Of a DNA stretch of 64,000 nt, positions 9,768-22,958 are shown one piece after another; the first letter of the stretch is position 1; every line of letters begins with the position of its first letter. Made by a program: the position numbers and the translations under genes. The notes under the pieces are model-generated. The model was not told the origin of the DNA. It searched no databases and saw nothing but the letters and a program-made list of their open reading frames with translations. The DNA comes from Thiopseudomonas denitrificans (GTDB lineage Bacteria > Pseudomonadota > Gammaproteobacteria > Pseudomonadales > Pseudomonadaceae): assembly GCF_002866065.1 (NCBI RefSeq), contig NZ_LNJZ01000005.1:1-64000 (forward strand), given 5' to 3'.

Positions 9768-11489
9768 GTGACACATGCAGACAAGTTGAAAGTTGTGCTG
9801 TGCTGGCATATGCACCAGCCGCATTATCGGGATGGAAAGGACGGGCAGTACCGTTTGCCTTGGGTCTATCTGCATGCGATCAAGGATTACACCGACATGG
9901 CAGCCCACCTGGAGGCCATGCCGGAGGCGCGGGTGGTGGTGAACTTTGCCCCCGTGCTGCTCGAGCAGCTGGACGACTATGCACGGCAGACCGGGGGCTG
10001 GCTTGAAGACGGGCAGCCGATGCAGGACGCCATGCTCAACATGCTGGCGGGCGTAGCGGCGTTTCCTGCTTGCCCGGACGAACGGGCCCGGCTGCTGCAG
10101 GACTGTCAGCGGGCGCACCACCCGACCATGATTGCCCCCTATGCAGAGTTTCAGGGGTTGCTGGATGTCTGTCAGCCGCTGTTGCATCATGCGGCGATGG
10201 CCGGGCAGGGCCTGATGTTCCTGAGCGAGCAGTTTTTCATCGACCTGCTGGTCTGGTATCACCTGGCCTGGATGGGCGTCAGCGTGCATCAGTCCGATCC
10301 CCGGGTCGGTATCCTGATGGACAAGGCACGGGGGTTTGAGCCGGCTGACCGGCGCATGCTGCTGCAGATCATCCATGATGCGGTGGCGGGCATCATTCCC
10401 AGGTACCGTGCCCTGTACGAACGGGGTCAGATCGAACTGTCGACCACGCCTTACGGGCATCCGATCGTGCCGCTGCTGCTGGATTTCGACAGCATGGCAG
10501 ATGCCCAGCCTGACGCGCCGCGTCCGCACCACCCGGCCTATCCGGGCGGCAAGGAGCGGGCGCGCTGGCACATGGACCGGGGATTGCAGGTGTTTGACCA
10601 CTACTTTGGCCACCGGCCGCGCGGCATCTGGTTGTCGGAAGGAGCGGTGAGTACCGCTGCGGTGCACCTGCTGGATGACTATGACATACAGTGGACCGCA
10701 TCCGGGCAGGAAGTCTGGCACGACTCGTGCCTGCGTTCGGGCCTGAACGAGGTGAGGTCGTGCAACCGTGCGCTGTACCGGCCGGCGCAGCTGGAAGACA
10801 GCAACTGCAAGCTGTTTTTCCGCGATGACGGCCTGTCCGACCTGATCGGCTTCCAGTACAAGGACTGGCACGCCGATGATGCGGCACGGGACTTTTGCCA
10901 GCATGCCGAGAACATTGCCAACTTCCTCGGCGACCAGGCGGGCCAGCGGGTGGTCACGGTGATTCTCGATGGTGAAAATGCCTGGGAGTACTACCCGAAA
11001 AACGCGCATTATTTTCTGACTGCATTTTATCGTGCGTTGTCGCACCACCCACGGGTGGAAATGACCACCTTCAGTGATGCGCTGGCGCAGGGGGCCGAGC
11101 CGCTGCCGCTGTCCAGGCTGTCAGCCGGCAGCTGGGTGTATGGCTCTTTTTCCACCTGGATTGGCGAAAAGGACAAGAACCTCGGCTGGGACTTGCTGGT
11201 GGAAGCCCGGCAGGCCTTTGACCGGGTACTCGCCAGCGGCCGGCTGGGCCCGGTACAAAAGCAGGCAGTGGAAGCACAACTGGCCATCTGCGAGGGCTCG
11301 GACTGGTTCTGGTGGTTCGGTGATTACAATCCGGCCGAGTCCGTGCGTGATTTTGAGCTGCTGTACCGTCAGCACCTGGAAAAACTGTACGAGCTGCTGG
11401 GCGAGCCGGTGCCGCCGCGTCTGGCGCAACCGGTATCACATGGTGGCGGGCACATGGAGAACTCCGGCACCATGCGGCGCAATTTGTAG
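9768..11489 (+). CDS. Glycoside hydrolase family 57 protein
   Basis: This 573-residue GH57 protein is of the alpha-amylase/glucanotransferase/branching-enzyme type. It starts with the region-I signature WHMHQPHYRD. It has the nucleophile region GIWLSEGAVS (Glu291) and the acid/base region FFRDDGLSDLIGF (Asp353 or Asp354), then LDGENAWEYYP. A GTG start at 9768 with GAAGG upstream places the WHMHQP motif at the N-terminus as in relatives. A longer in-frame extension from 9642 looks noncoding. Its place between glgC and malQ points to alpha-glucan (glycogen) processing. Which GH57 activity it has cannot be decided; a separate GH13 branching enzyme (glgB) is present in the same operon. Confidence 0.88.
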   Translation: MTHADKLKVVLCWHMHQPHYRDGKDGQYRLPWVYLHAIKDYTDMAAHLEAMPEARVVVNFAPVLLEQLDDYARQTGGWLEDGQPMQDAMLNMLAGVAAFPACPDERARLLQDCQRAHHPTMIAPYAEFQGLLDVCQPLLHHAAMAGQGLMFLSEQFFIDLLVWYHLAWMGVSVHQSDPRVGILMDKARGFEPADRRMLLQIIHDAVAGIIPRYRALYERGQIELSTTPYGHPIVPLLLDFDSMADAQPDAPRPHHPAYPGGKERARWHMDRGLQVFDHYFGHRPRGIWLSEGAVSTAAVHLLDDYDIQWTASGQEVWHDSCLRSGLNEVRSCNRALYRPAQLEDSNCKLFFRDDGLSDLIGFQYKDWHADDAARDFCQHAENIANFLGDQAGQRVVTVILDGENAWEYYPKNAHYFLTAFYRALSHHPRVEMTTFSDALAQGAEPLPLSRLSAGSWVYGSFSTWIGEKDKNLGWDLLVEARQAFDRVLASGRLGPVQKQAVEAQLAICEGSDWFWWFGDYNPAESVRDFELLYRQHLEKLYELLGEPVPPRLAQPVSHGGGHMENSGTMRRNL

Positions 11490-11586
11490 CAAGGCCGCCA
11501 GGGCCTGCTGTGGCCGGCCACATGACCAGCATCGCCCACGGGCGCTTTGCCATTTCACTGGCACTTGAGAAGGAGCAGCAAATTAC

Positions 11587-12957
11587 ATGGCAGAACGCGC
11601 CGCAGGGGTGCTCTTGCATCCGACGTCGTTACCCAACCGTGTGCTGGATGCACATGCCTGGCGATTCCTTGACTGGATGCAGGCGGCAGGCCTGTCGATC
11701 TGGCAGGTACTGCCGTTGACCGCGCCCCATGATGACCTGTCACCCTATCACAGCCTGTCGGCCTTTGCTCTGAACCCCCGGTTGCTGCCGCCGGACTGGG
11801 AGGCGCAGGTTGACCCGGAGGCCTTCAGACGCTATCTCGAACAGCCGCCGCACTGGCTCAATGATTACGCTTTGTTCATGGTGTTGCGCGAGCAGTTTGG
11901 CCACAGCCCCTGGTCGCAGTGGCCCGAACCGTACAAGCTGCGTAACCCGGTAGCGCTGGCACAGGTTGCTGACAGCAAGCTGGAGCAGATGTTGCAGCTG
12001 AAGAAGGCCCAGTTCCAGCTGCAAACGCTTTGGCAGCAGTTGCGCCGGGATGCGGCGGGCAGGGGGATCCGGCTGTTTGGCGACATGCCGATTTTTGTCG
12101 CCCATGACAGTGTTGAAGTCTGGGTGCAGCCGCAGCAGTTCCGGCTGGATGAAAACCTGGAGCCGGCGGTGGTGACCGGCGTGCCGCCGGACTATTTTTC
12201 CGCAACCGGACAGCGCTGGGGCAACCCCCACTATGACTGGGCGGCGATGGAACAGGACGGTTTCGGCTGGTGGTGCCGCCGTGTCGAAGCGGCTCTCGGA
12301 TTGTTTGACCTGGTCCGCATCGACCACTTCCGTGGCCTTGAGGCCAGCTGGGAAATCGATGCCGGCGAGCCGACCGCGATCAACGGGCGCTGGCAGAAGG
12401 CTCCGGGAGAGCGCTTGCTTGGCCGCTTGCAACAGGTATTCGACCCGCTGCCGCTGGTGGCCGAGGACCTGGGCATCATCACTCCGGAAGTGGTGGCACT
12501 GAAAGAGCGGTTTGACCTGCCCGGCATGTCGGTGCTGCAATTCGGTTTCAGCGGCCTGCCGGACAATCCCCATTCGCCGGCCAGCCAGGTGGAAAACTCG
12601 GTGGTGTATACCGGCACCCATGATAACGATACCACCCTGGGCTGGCTGGATGATTTGCACCCCGGTACCCGTGACTGGATGCTGACGCAGGTGGCGCTCG
12701 GGGCCGGTGAAATGCCCTGGCCGCTGATCGTCACCGCCCTGGAATCGGTGGCGCAATGGGCCATCGTACCCATGCAGGACTGGCTGGCGCTGGATGGCAG
12801 CCACCGCATGAATGTTCCCGGCACCACCGAAGGCAACTGGGGCTGGCAGTTCCAGTGGGAGCAGGTGCCGGACGCGCTGGCGGAGCGCATCCGCCATGAG
12901 GTTGAACAAAGCAACCGCCTGATACAGGCAGGAGGCGAGCAATGCAGCAGGAACTGA
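11587..12957 (+). CDS. malQ: 4-alpha-glucanotransferase
   Basis: Disproportionating enzyme that moves alpha-1,4-glucan segments between chains. The 456 residues make a compact GH77 protein, well short of E. coli MalQ (694), with no N-terminal extension. Catalytic blocks are intact: VRIDHFRG (nucleophile Asp246), AEDLGIIT (acid/base Glu293) and THDNDT (Asp346). The segment [15 protein letters not shown] is also typical of the family. The ATG has AAGGAG about 14 bases upstream. Its last 16 bases overlap the start of glgB, suggesting coupled translation. Confidence 0.94.
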   Translation: MAERAAGVLLHPTSLPNRVLDAHAWRFLDWMQAAGLSIWQVLPLTAPHDDLSPYHSLSAFALNPRLLPPDWEAQVDPEAFRRYLEQPPHWLNDYALFMVLREQFGHSPWSQWPEPYKLRNPVALAQVADSKLEQMLQLKKAQFQLQTLWQQLRRDAAGRGIRLFGDMPIFVAHDSVEVWVQPQQFRLDENLEPAVVTGVPPDYFSATGQRWGNPHYDWAAMEQDGFGWWCRRVEAALGLFDLVRIDHFRGLEASWEIDAGEPTAINGRWQKAPGERLLGRLQQVFDPLPLVAEDLGIITPEVVALKERFDLPGMSVLQFGFSGLPDNPHSPASQVENSVVYTGTHDNDTTLGWLDDLHPGTRDWMLTQVALGAGEMPWPLIVTALESVAQWAIVPMQDWLALDGSHRMNVPGTTEGNWGWQFQWEQVPDALAERIRHEVEQSNRLIQAGGEQCSRN

Positions 12958-15146
12958 TTACCCGGCTGGAGCAGGGGCGCCTGCATGACCCCTTCCGGCT
13001 GCTTGGTGCCCATCCGTCCGGCAAAGGCCGGGTTATCCGTGTATGGATGCCGACGGCGCACCGGGTACGCCTTGAGGGACGGCTGCCGATGCAGCGCCAG
13101 ACCGACAGCGGACTGTTTGTGCTGGAGCTGAGTGCCGCCGAATTCGAGGCGCTGCCGGTCCATTACGATGTGCACTGGGATGACCATGACGGCAACAGCT
13201 ATAGCCAGGTTTCCCCTTACTCTTTTGATGTGTTGCTGGGCGAGCTGGACTTGCACCTGTTTGCCGAAGGCCAGCACTGGCAAATCTACGAGCACCTGGG
13301 GGCGCAGCAGAAAACCGTCAATGGCATCAGCGGTGTCCAGTTTGCTGTCTGGGCTCCTTCTGCCGAACGCATCTCGGTGGTTGGCGATTTCAATGGCTGG
13401 CACGGCTTCCGGCATCCGATGCGCAGCCGTGGCGGCTCCGGCGTCTGGGAGCTGTTCATTCCCGGCCTGCAGCAGGGTGACAACTACAAGTTTGAGATCC
13501 GCAATGCCCATAGCGGTGACGTATTTGGCAAGACCGATCCCTATGCCCGCTCCATGGAATTGCGCCCGCAAACTGCGTCCCGCGTGTTCGACAGCCAGTA
13601 CCAGTGGCGTGACGGCGAGTGGTTGCAGCAGCGGGCGCAGTTCGCCTGGCACCGGGAGCCGGTCAGCATCTATGAGGTGCATCTGGGCTCCTGGCAGCGC
13701 AATGACGCTGGCGGCTTCCTCGATTACCGGGAAATCGCCCACCGGCTGGTCGAATATGTGAAGTGGATGGGGTATACCCATGTCGAGCTGCTGCCGGTCA
13801 GCGAGCACCCGCTGGACGAGTCATGGGGCTACCAGACCTCCGGTTACTATGCGCCGACCAGCCGTTTCGGCTCGCCGGATGATTTCCGCTATCTGGTCGA
13901 TCACTGCCACTTGCATGGCATTGGCGTGTTTCTGGACTGGGTACCGGCGCACTTTCCCAGGGACTTCTTTGCACTGGCGCGTTTTGACGGTACCGCCCTG
14001 TACGAGCATGCTGATCCGCGTCTGGGCGAGCACCGTGACTGGGGTACCTACATTTTCAACTTCGGTCGTAACGAGGTGCGCAACTTCCTGATTGCCAATG
14101 CCCTGTACTGGCTGAAAGAGTTTCACATCGACGGCCTGCGCGTGGATGCCGTGGCGTCCATGCTGTATCTGGACTATTCGCGCAACGAAGGCGACTGGCT
14201 GCCCAACGAGCATGGCGGACGGGAAAACCTGGATGCCATCAGGTTCCTGCAGCAGCTCAATCACGAGGTGCACAGCCAGCACCCGGGTGCATTGGTCATG
14301 GCCGAAGAGTCGACTTCCTGGCCGATGGTATCGCGGCCGACCTGGATGGGCGGGCTGGGCTTTTCCATGAAGTGGAATATGGGCTGGATGAATGACACCC
14401 TCGACTACTTCAGCAAGGACCCGGTCTATCGACCGTTTCACCATAACCAGCTGACCTTCAGCCAGATGTATGCCTACAGCGAAAATTTCATTTTGCCGTT
14501 TTCCCACGATGAAGTGGTACACCTGAAGGGCTCGCTGTCCGGCAAGATGCCCGGTGATGACTGGCAGAAAATGGCCAACCTGCGTTTGCTGCTCAGTTAC
14601 CAGTGGCTGCATCCGGGCAAGAAGCTGCTGTTCATGGGCTGTGACTTCGGCCAGTGGACCGAGTGGAATGACAGCACCGGGCTGCCCTGGCATCTGTGTG
14701 ACGCCCCCAATCACCGTGGCGTGATGCAGCTGGTGCGTCAGCTCAACCGGCTGTATCGCAGCGAACCGGCCCTGCACCAGCGGGACTTCGAGCAGCAGGG
14801 CTTCAGCTGGATCGACTGCCATGATTACAACCAGTCGGTACTGAGCTTTGCCCGCCATGGTGATGAAGAAAGCCTGGTCTGCGTTTTCAACTTCACCCCG
14901 GTTCCGCGCCAGCGTTACCGTATCGGTTTGCCTGGCGATGGCGACTATGTCGAGGTGTTCAACTCCGACTCGGACTGGTACGGCGGCAGTAATCTGGGCA
15001 ACCAGGGGGCACTCAGGGTTGATCCGCATCCCTGGATGGGCCAGCCGGTGTCTGCCAGCCTGACCTTGCCGCCGCTGGCCTGTGTGGTGTTCAAGCGAAC
15101 ACGGGCCGGGACGGAACAAGAGCAACCCGCACGAGTGAGCCGCTGA
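12942..15146 (+). CDS. glgB: 1,4-alpha-glucan branching enzyme (GH13)
   Basis: Introduces alpha-1,6 branches into glycogen. At 734 residues it matches the full bacterial enzyme with an N-terminal N1 domain, CBM48, GH13 barrel and C-terminal beta domain. Catalytic Asp402 (in [10 protein letters not shown]) and Glu455 (in MAEESTSW) correspond to E. coli Asp405 and Glu458. The final TGA shares a base with the glgA ATG (TGATG). The ribosome binding site GGAGG lies inside the malQ coding end. Confidence 0.97.
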   Translation: MQQELITRLEQGRLHDPFRLLGAHPSGKGRVIRVWMPTAHRVRLEGRLPMQRQTDSGLFVLELSAAEFEALPVHYDVHWDDHDGNSYSQVSPYSFDVLLGELDLHLFAEGQHWQIYEHLGAQQKTVNGISGVQFAVWAPSAERISVVGDFNGWHGFRHPMRSRGGSGVWELFIPGLQQGDNYKFEIRNAHSGDVFGKTDPYARSMELRPQTASRVFDSQYQWRDGEWLQQRAQFAWHREPVSIYEVHLGSWQRNDAGGFLDYREIAHRLVEYVKWMGYTHVELLPVSEHPLDESWGYQTSGYYAPTSRFGSPDDFRYLVDHCHLHGIGVFLDWVPAHFPRDFFALARFDGTALYEHADPRLGEHRDWGTYIFNFGRNEVRNFLIANALYWLKEFHIDGLRVDAVASMLYLDYSRNEGDWLPNEHGGRENLDAIRFLQQLNHEVHSQHPGALVMAEESTSWPMVSRPTWMGGLGFSMKWNMGWMNDTLDYFSKDPVYRPFHHNQLTFSQMYAYSENFILPFSHDEVVHLKGSLSGKMPGDDWQKMANLRLLLSYQWLHPGKKLLFMGCDFGQWTEWNDSTGLPWHLCDAPNHRGVMQLVRQLNRLYRSEPALHQRDFEQQGFSWIDCHDYNQSVLSFARHGDEESLVCVFNFTPVPRQRYRIGLPGDGDYVEVFNSDSDWYGGSNLGNQGALRVDPHPWMGQPVSASLTLPPLACVVFKRTRAGTEQEQPARVSR

Positions 15147-16618
15147 TGAAAATACTGTTTGCAACCTCCGAGGCGCACCCGCTGGTCAAGACCGGCGGGC
15201 TGGCCGATGTCTCCGGTAGTCTGCCGGTGGCGCTGGCGCAACTGGGGCACGACGTCCGGCTGGTATTGCCGGCTTACCAGAGCGTGCTGGAGAAATATCC
15301 GGAACACGAGGTGCTGTCGCATTTCGCTGTCGGTGGTGCCGGCCGCATGCTGGGCGTGCGCGTACTGGCAGTGTGGGTGCCGGAGCTGGAGCGCAAGGTC
15401 TGGCTGCTGGATATTCCCGAGCTGTTCCGGCGCCCCGGCAACCCTTACCTGGCTGCCGACGGCAAGGACTGGTGGGATAACGGCGAGCGCTTCGGTACCT
15501 TTTCCCGTGCCGTCGCCGAGCTGGCGATGAACCGTGCCGGGCTCGACTGGCGGGCCGATGTGGTACATGCCAACGACTGGCAGACCGGGCTGGTGCCGGC
15601 ATTCCTGCGTGAAGAATACCAGCCGCCGCGTACCCTGTTCACCATTCACAACATGGCTTATGCCGGTTTCTTTCCCAGGTCCCTGTTTGACAGCCTGTGG
15701 CTGCCCTGGCACTGGTGGAGCATTGAGGGTGTCGAGTTTTATGGCCAGCTGTCGATGCTCAAGGCCGGCATCCAGTATGCTGATGCCGTGACCACGGTCA
15801 GCCCTGGCTATGCCCGTGAAATCTGTACCGAAGCCTTTGCCTACGGCTTTGCCGGCATCATGCGGGAAACCCGCCGGCAGGGCCGTCTGCATGGCATTCT
15901 GAACGGTATCGACACCCGCTACTGGAACCCGGCGACTGATCCCTATTTGTTTGCAAACTACACGCTGGACGATGGCCTTGCTGCCGGCAAGCGGAGCAAC
16001 CGCCAGGCATTGCTGCAACAGCTGGGCGCACCGGCCGCTACAGTGGCGGCGGACTTGCCGCTGCTGGGTTTCATCGGCCGGCTGGTGACCCAGAAGGGCG
16101 TCGACCTGATACTGGAAGTGCTGCCGTCACTGTTGCAACAGGGCCGCGTCAACCTTGTCTGTGTCGGCAGTGGTGATGCCGGCTTCGAGCAGGCGCTGCG
16201 CGAGCTGGCCGCCCGCTTTCCGGAGCACGCCTTTGTCCACATCGGCTATTCCGAGGAACTGGCGCATCAGGTTGAAGCCGGAGCGGATATTTTCCTGATG
16301 CCGTCACGTTTTGAGCCCTGCGGGCTGAACCAGCTGTACAGCCTGGCCTATGGCACGCTGCCGCTGGTCCATCACACTGGCGGGTTGGCTGATACGGTGG
16401 TCAATGCCAGCGACGAGAACCTGGCAGGCAAGACCGCTACCGGTTTCGTTTTTTATGACCAGAGTGCGCACGCCATGCGCTCGGCACTGGAGCATGCGCT
16501 GTATGTGTATTCCAGGCCGGGGTTGTGGCAACAGATGCAGCGCACGGCGATGGAGCAGTCTTTTTCCTGGGCGCAGAGCGCCCGGGCGTATGCAGATCTC
16601 TATACCAAGGAGCACTAA
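15146..16618 (+). CDS. glgA: Glycogen synthase (ADP-glucose)
   Basis: Glycosyltransferase family 5 enzyme that extends glycogen chains from ADP-glucose. The 490 residues include the N-terminal KTGGLADV motif (15-22) that binds ADP-glucose, HANDWQTGLVP, and the C-terminal catalytic stretch PSRFEPCGLNQLYS. It is translationally coupled to glgB by the TGATG overlap and precedes glgP by three bases. It forms the core synthetic triad with glgC and glgB. Confidence 0.97.
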   Translation: MKILFATSEAHPLVKTGGLADVSGSLPVALAQLGHDVRLVLPAYQSVLEKYPEHEVLSHFAVGGAGRMLGVRVLAVWVPELERKVWLLDIPELFRRPGNPYLAADGKDWWDNGERFGTFSRAVAELAMNRAGLDWRADVVHANDWQTGLVPAFLREEYQPPRTLFTIHNMAYAGFFPRSLFDSLWLPWHWWSIEGVEFYGQLSMLKAGIQYADAVTTVSPGYAREICTEAFAYGFAGIMRETRRQGRLHGILNGIDTRYWNPATDPYLFANYTLDDGLAAGKRSNRQALLQQLGAPAATVAADLPLLGFIGRLVTQKGVDLILEVLPSLLQQGRVNLVCVGSGDAGFEQALRELAARFPEHAFVHIGYSEELAHQVEAGADIFLMPSRFEPCGLNQLYSLAYGTLPLVHHTGGLADTVVNASDENLAGKTATGFVFYDQSAHAMRSALEHALYVYSRPGLWQQMQRTAMEQSFSWAQSARAYADLYTKEH

Positions 16619-16621
16619 ACA

Positions 16622-19078
16622 ATGAAGCAGAACTTCGAAAGCAGGCTGCAGAATGACAAGGACAGTCTTGAGCAAGATTTCATCAATTATTTGCGTTACC
16701 ACCTGGGCCGCGAACTGACCTCGGATGTCGACTACAAGATGCGCGCACTGATACTGGTGATCCGCGCCCGGCTGGTAGACAACTGGCGGCAGACCTGGGC
16801 CAGCTATCACAAGGCCCAGCCCAAGCGCGGTTACTACCTGTCGATGGAGTTCCTGATTGGTCGCACACTGGGCAACAACCTGCTCAACCTGGGGCTGGAA
16901 GAGGATGTCGCCGAAGCCTTGCAGGAGCTGGGCCAGGACCTTGAAGCCATTGAGGCCGTCGAGAGCGATGCCGGACTGGGCAATGGTGGCCTTGGGCGGC
17001 TGGCCGCCTGCTTCATCGACAGTTGTGCGACCCTGCAGTTGCCGGTCATGGGCTATGGCCTGCGTTATGAATACGGCATGTTCCGCCAGCTGATCCAGAA
17101 CGGCTTCCAGGTGGAAGAGCCGGATCACTGGCTGGCGTTTGGCAGCTATCCGTGGGAGCTGAAACGCGCCGAATACACCAGAACTGTGCGTTTTGGCGGT
17201 TACTGCCGTGATTATGTGAACCCTGAGACGGGCGTGCACATCGTGCACTGGGAAGATGCCGAAGAAGTGCTGGCGGTGCCGTTTGACGTGCCGATTCCGG
17301 GCTACAAGAACCAGACCGTCAACACCCTGCGCCTGTGGCACGCCAAGGCCCAGGAAAGCTTCAAGCTCAATGCGTTCAATGCCGGCTCCTACTTCGAGGC
17401 GGTGGCCGCCAAGAACGAGGCGGAAAACATCACCATGGTGCTGTACCCCAACGACTCCAGCGAGAGCGGCAAGGAACTGCGCCTGCGCCAGCAGTACTTC
17501 CTGGTGTCAGCCAGCCTGCAGGATGTGCTGGCCAACTGGGAGCGCTTCAACGAAGGGTATGAGACGTTTGCCGAAAACAACGTGTTTCAGCTTAACGATA
17601 CCCACCCGAGCCTGGCAGTGGCCGAGCTGATGCGCCTGCTGATCGATGAAAAACGCCTGCCCTGGGATGAGGCATGGAAGATCGTTACCGCCACCATGGC
17701 CTATACCAACCACACCCTGCTGCCCGAGGCGCTGGAAACCTGGCCGGGCGCATTGATGTGGCGACTGCTGCCGCGCCCGATGCAGATCATCGAGGAGATC
17801 AACCGGCGCTTCCTGGCCAAGGTGGCGATGAAATGGCCGGGTGACGTCGAGCGTCAGCAGCGGTTGTCCATCATTGGCGGACATGGCGAGGTGCGCATGG
17901 CGCATCTGGCGATCGTCGGCAGTTTCTCGGTCAACGGTGTTGCCGCGCTGCACTCGGAGCTGCTCAAGGACGGCCTGTTCAACGACTTCTATCAGCTGTG
18001 GCCGGAAAAGTTCAACAACAAGACCAATGGCGTCACCCCAAGACGCTGGATGGCGGCTGCCAACCCGGGGCTGCGTGCGCTGCTTGATGAAGTGCTCGGT
18101 GAGCAGTGGGTCACCGACCTGTCCAGGCTGTCGCAACTGGAAGGCTATCTGGACGATCCGGTTTTCCGCCAGACCTGGCGTGACATCAAGCTGGAAAACA
18201 AGCAGCGGCTGGCCGCCCTGATCGAACGCGAAACCGGTGTCCGTGTCAGCTCGAATGCGCTGTTTGATGTTCAGGTCAAGCGTATCCATGAATACAAACG
18301 CCAGTTGCTCAATGCGCTGCATGTGATTCATCTCTATGCCCGCATCAAGCGGGGCGACACCGCCAACTGGGTTGACCGCGTAGTGGTGTTTGGCGGCAAG
18401 GCCGCACCGGGCTACCACATGGCGAAAAAGATCATCAAGCTGATCAACAATATCGCCAGGGTGGTCAATGGCGACCCGGAAGTTGGCAACCGTCTGAAGG
18501 TGGTGTTCATCCCCAACTACAGCGTTTCCGCCATGGAGGTGATTGCGCCCGGTACCGATCTGTCAGAACAGGTCTCTACCGCGGGCAAGGAAGCATCAGG
18601 TACCGGCAACATGAAGTTCATGATGAACGGCGCCGTTACCATAGGTACGCTGGACGGTGCCAACGTGGAGATTCGCGAAGAGGTTGGCGAGGAAAACTTC
18701 TTCCTGTTCGGCCTGCATGCCGACGAGGTGCAGCAACTGGTGCCGCACTACAATCCGCAAGATTACATTGACCGTGACAGCGACCTGCAGGCTGTGATGC
18801 ACCTGCTGGAGTCGGGGCATTTCAACCAGCACGAATACGGGCTGTTTGATGACCTGATTGCTGGCGTAAAAGCCTATGCAGATCCCTGGGTGACCCTGGC
18901 CGACTTCCGTAGCTATGTCGATGTTCAGGAGCAGGCGGCGCAGGCGTTTGCCGATGTCGAGGGCTGGACCACATTGAGCATTCTCAATACCGCACGCAGC
19001 GGCAAATTCTCGACGGACCGCACCATGCAGGACTACAACAACGATATCTGGCAGCTGCAAGCGGTTGAGGTCAGCTGA
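16622..19078 (+). CDS. glgP: Glycogen/maltodextrin phosphorylase
   Basis: Releases glucose-1-phosphate from alpha-1,4-glucan ends. At 818 residues it is full length. The pyridoxal-phosphate lysine is Lys665 in EASGTGNMKFMMNGA, and GGLGRLAACFIDS, NDTHPSLAV and the C-terminal phosphate-binding region are all intact. It is the last gene of the operon and is followed at once by a strong terminator. The operon therefore encodes synthesis and breakdown together. Confidence 0.96.
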   Translation: MKQNFESRLQNDKDSLEQDFINYLRYHLGRELTSDVDYKMRALILVIRARLVDNWRQTWASYHKAQPKRGYYLSMEFLIGRTLGNNLLNLGLEEDVAEALQELGQDLEAIEAVESDAGLGNGGLGRLAACFIDSCATLQLPVMGYGLRYEYGMFRQLIQNGFQVEEPDHWLAFGSYPWELKRAEYTRTVRFGGYCRDYVNPETGVHIVHWEDAEEVLAVPFDVPIPGYKNQTVNTLRLWHAKAQESFKLNAFNAGSYFEAVAAKNEAENITMVLYPNDSSESGKELRLRQQYFLVSASLQDVLANWERFNEGYETFAENNVFQLNDTHPSLAVAELMRLLIDEKRLPWDEAWKIVTATMAYTNHTLLPEALETWPGALMWRLLPRPMQIIEEINRRFLAKVAMKWPGDVERQQRLSIIGGHGEVRMAHLAIVGSFSVNGVAALHSELLKDGLFNDFYQLWPEKFNNKTNGVTPRRWMAAANPGLRALLDEVLGEQWVTDLSRLSQLEGYLDDPVFRQTWRDIKLENKQRLAALIERETGVRVSSNALFDVQVKRIHEYKRQLLNALHVIHLYARIKRGDTANWVDRVVVFGGKAAPGYHMAKKIIKLINNIARVVNGDPEVGNRLKVVFIPNYSVSAMEVIAPGTDLSEQVSTAGKEASGTGNMKFMMNGAVTIGTLDGANVEIREEVGEENFFLFGLHADEVQQLVPHYNPQDYIDRDSDLQAVMHLLESGHFNQHEYGLFDDLIAGVKAYADPWVTLADFRSYVDVQEQAAQAFADVEGWTTLSILNTARSGKFSTDRTMQDYNNDIWQLQAVEVS

Positions 19079-19092
19079 TCAGGAAGAGAGGT

Positions 19093-19126
19093 AAAAAAAC
19101 GGATGCCCGCGGGCATCCGTTTTTTG
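19093..19126. terminator. Bidirectional terminator between glgP and cysZ
   Basis: A perfect stem ACGGATGCCC/GGGCATCCGT with an A-run before and a T-run after. The two genes converge on it (glgP on plus, cysZ on minus), so it can serve both. Confidence 0.93.
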
Positions 19127-19127
19127 T

Positions 19128-19871
19128 TCAGTCGCTGTCGGTCTCCGGGTTGCCGTCAACCCAGAGCAGTGTGCCGCCGGCAATTGCCGCCGGCATGGCC
19201 AGCAGGTTGAACAGCGGAACCATGACGGCCAGATAGGTGATGCCGCCAAAGCTCAGGCTGGCCCAGCGGTGCTGGCGCAGCCAGTACAGCATGGCCGGCC
19301 AGCTGACCTTGTTGTTGTCGGCCGGATAGTCGATGTACTGCACGGCCATCATCCAGACGTTGAACAGCAGCCACAGCGGCGCGGCCACCAGGTTGACGCC
19401 AGGTATCAGCGAAAGGATCAGCAAGCCCAGCGCGCGCGGCAAGAAATAACCCAGCTTGCGCAGCTCACGCCACAGGGTGCGCGGTGCCATGGCGGCCAGT
19501 TCGGTCCAGCTGAAGGGCGGAAACGGGTCCTTGCCACGGGCAACGATCTCGACTTTTTCTGCCAGAAAGGCATTGAATGGAGAGGCGATCAGGTTGGCCA
19601 GGGTAGTGAAGGTGAAAAACACCATCAGTGCCACCAGTGCAACGAATAGCGGCCAGAGTACGTAGTTAAGGAATGACAGCCAGTCGGGCAGGTTCGGCAC
19701 GAACGCCTCGACCCAGCCGTTGAAACGGCTGAAGGCAAACCAGAGCAGGCCGGTGAAGACCAGAATGTTGATCAGCAAGGGCAGGATGACAAAGCGGCGC
19801 AGGCCGGGTCGGCTGATCATCCTGAAACCGGCGGCCAGATAGTCGGGGCCGGAAAAAGCGTTGACGGACAT
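19128..19871 (-). CDS. cysZ: Sulfate transporter CysZ (EI24 family)
   Basis: This 247-residue inner-membrane protein matches the CysZ/EI24 family (E. coli 253). It begins [18 protein letters not shown], has the membrane-associated helical pattern of the family and includes the conserved [19 protein letters not shown] stretch. CysZ brings sulfate in for cysteine synthesis. Its other sulfur partner here, cysE, is about 14 kb away. It is separately transcribed, divergent from trxB. Confidence 0.9.
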   Translation of the reverse strand: MSVNAFSGPDYLAAGFRMISRPGLRRFVILPLLINILVFTGLLWFAFSRFNGWVEAFVPNLPDWLSFLNYVLWPLFVALVALMVFFTFTTLANLIASPFNAFLAEKVEIVARGKDPFPPFSWTELAAMAPRTLWRELRKLGYFLPRALGLLILSLIPGVNLVAAPLWLLFNVWMMAVQYIDYPADNNKVSWPAMLYWLRQHRWASLSFGGITYLAVMVPLFNLLAMPAAIAGGTLLWVDGNPETDSD

Positions 19872-19998
19872 GCAGGACCTTGAATGAAAAAAGCAGGATT
19901 CCCTGTCAGCGAAAAGGAAAAAAATTGCCGGTTAGTGTACTCTTGCCGCATGTTTTTTACAGCAACAGGCAGCAGGGAGGCTGCTGGTGAGACTGTGA

Positions 19999-20997
<999 letters not shown>

Positions 20998-21030
20998 GAG
21001 CGTTCCGGCGACCAGCCGCCTCTATCAAGA

Positions 21031-22410
<1,380 letters not shown>

Positions 22411-22487
22411 GGTGTGGCCTCCCTTGTTGGACATGGCAGGCATTCTAGCAGGTCTGGCCTGATTGCACTGCCTGCAGATGTGACCGG

Positions 22488-22958
22488 TTACGGCGTCAGC
22501 GCGCCGCTGTTCTGCAACGCGGCCAGCAGGCTGGCGCGGTCCTGTTCGCCGTTCAGCCGGGCGCTGTATTCGCCTGCCGGGTTGACCAGAAAGGTGACGG
22601 GAATGCCGGCCACTCCGGGCAGGCCGAGCTGTGCGATGGCGGCACTCGACAGGTGGGGGAAACCGATGTCGAGCTGGTGACCGGCTTCCAGTAGCGCGTC
22701 GCCTTCCAGGCGGTCAAAGTTGTAGCCCAGCACCATGATGTTGTGGTCGGCCAGCTCATGGTGCAGGGCATTCAGCTCGGGAATTTCGGCGCGGCAGGGT
22801 TTGCACCAGGTGGCCCAGTAATTGATCAGCAGCCATTTGCCGTCCGTGTCCAGGGGCTGACCGCTGCTGTCAGTCAGGGCGGGCGCGGATGCCTGCTGGC
22901 AGGCCGCCAGCAACCCGAAAACAGCCAGCAGGATACAGCGGGAAATGAGACAACGCAT
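22488..22958 (-). CDS. TlpA-like thioredoxin lipoprotein
   Basis: This 156-residue protein has a lipoprotein signal ending LLAAC (lipidated Cys20), followed by a TlpA/ResA-type thioredoxin fold with the CxxC motif WCKPC (51-55) and the conserved cis-Pro region GIPVTFLV. It probably acts as a periplasmic, membrane-tethered thiol reductant or oxidant. Its start overlaps the end of the upstream L,D-transpeptidase gene by one base (TGATG type), suggesting coupled expression. Confidence 0.87.
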   Translation of the reverse strand: MRCLISRCILLAVFGLLAACQQASAPALTDSSGQPLDTDGKWLLINYWATWCKPCRAEIPELNALHHELADHNIMVLGYNFDRLEGDALLEAGHQLDIGFPHLSSAAIAQLGLPGVAGIPVTFLVNPAGEYSARLNGEQDRASLLAALQNSGALTP

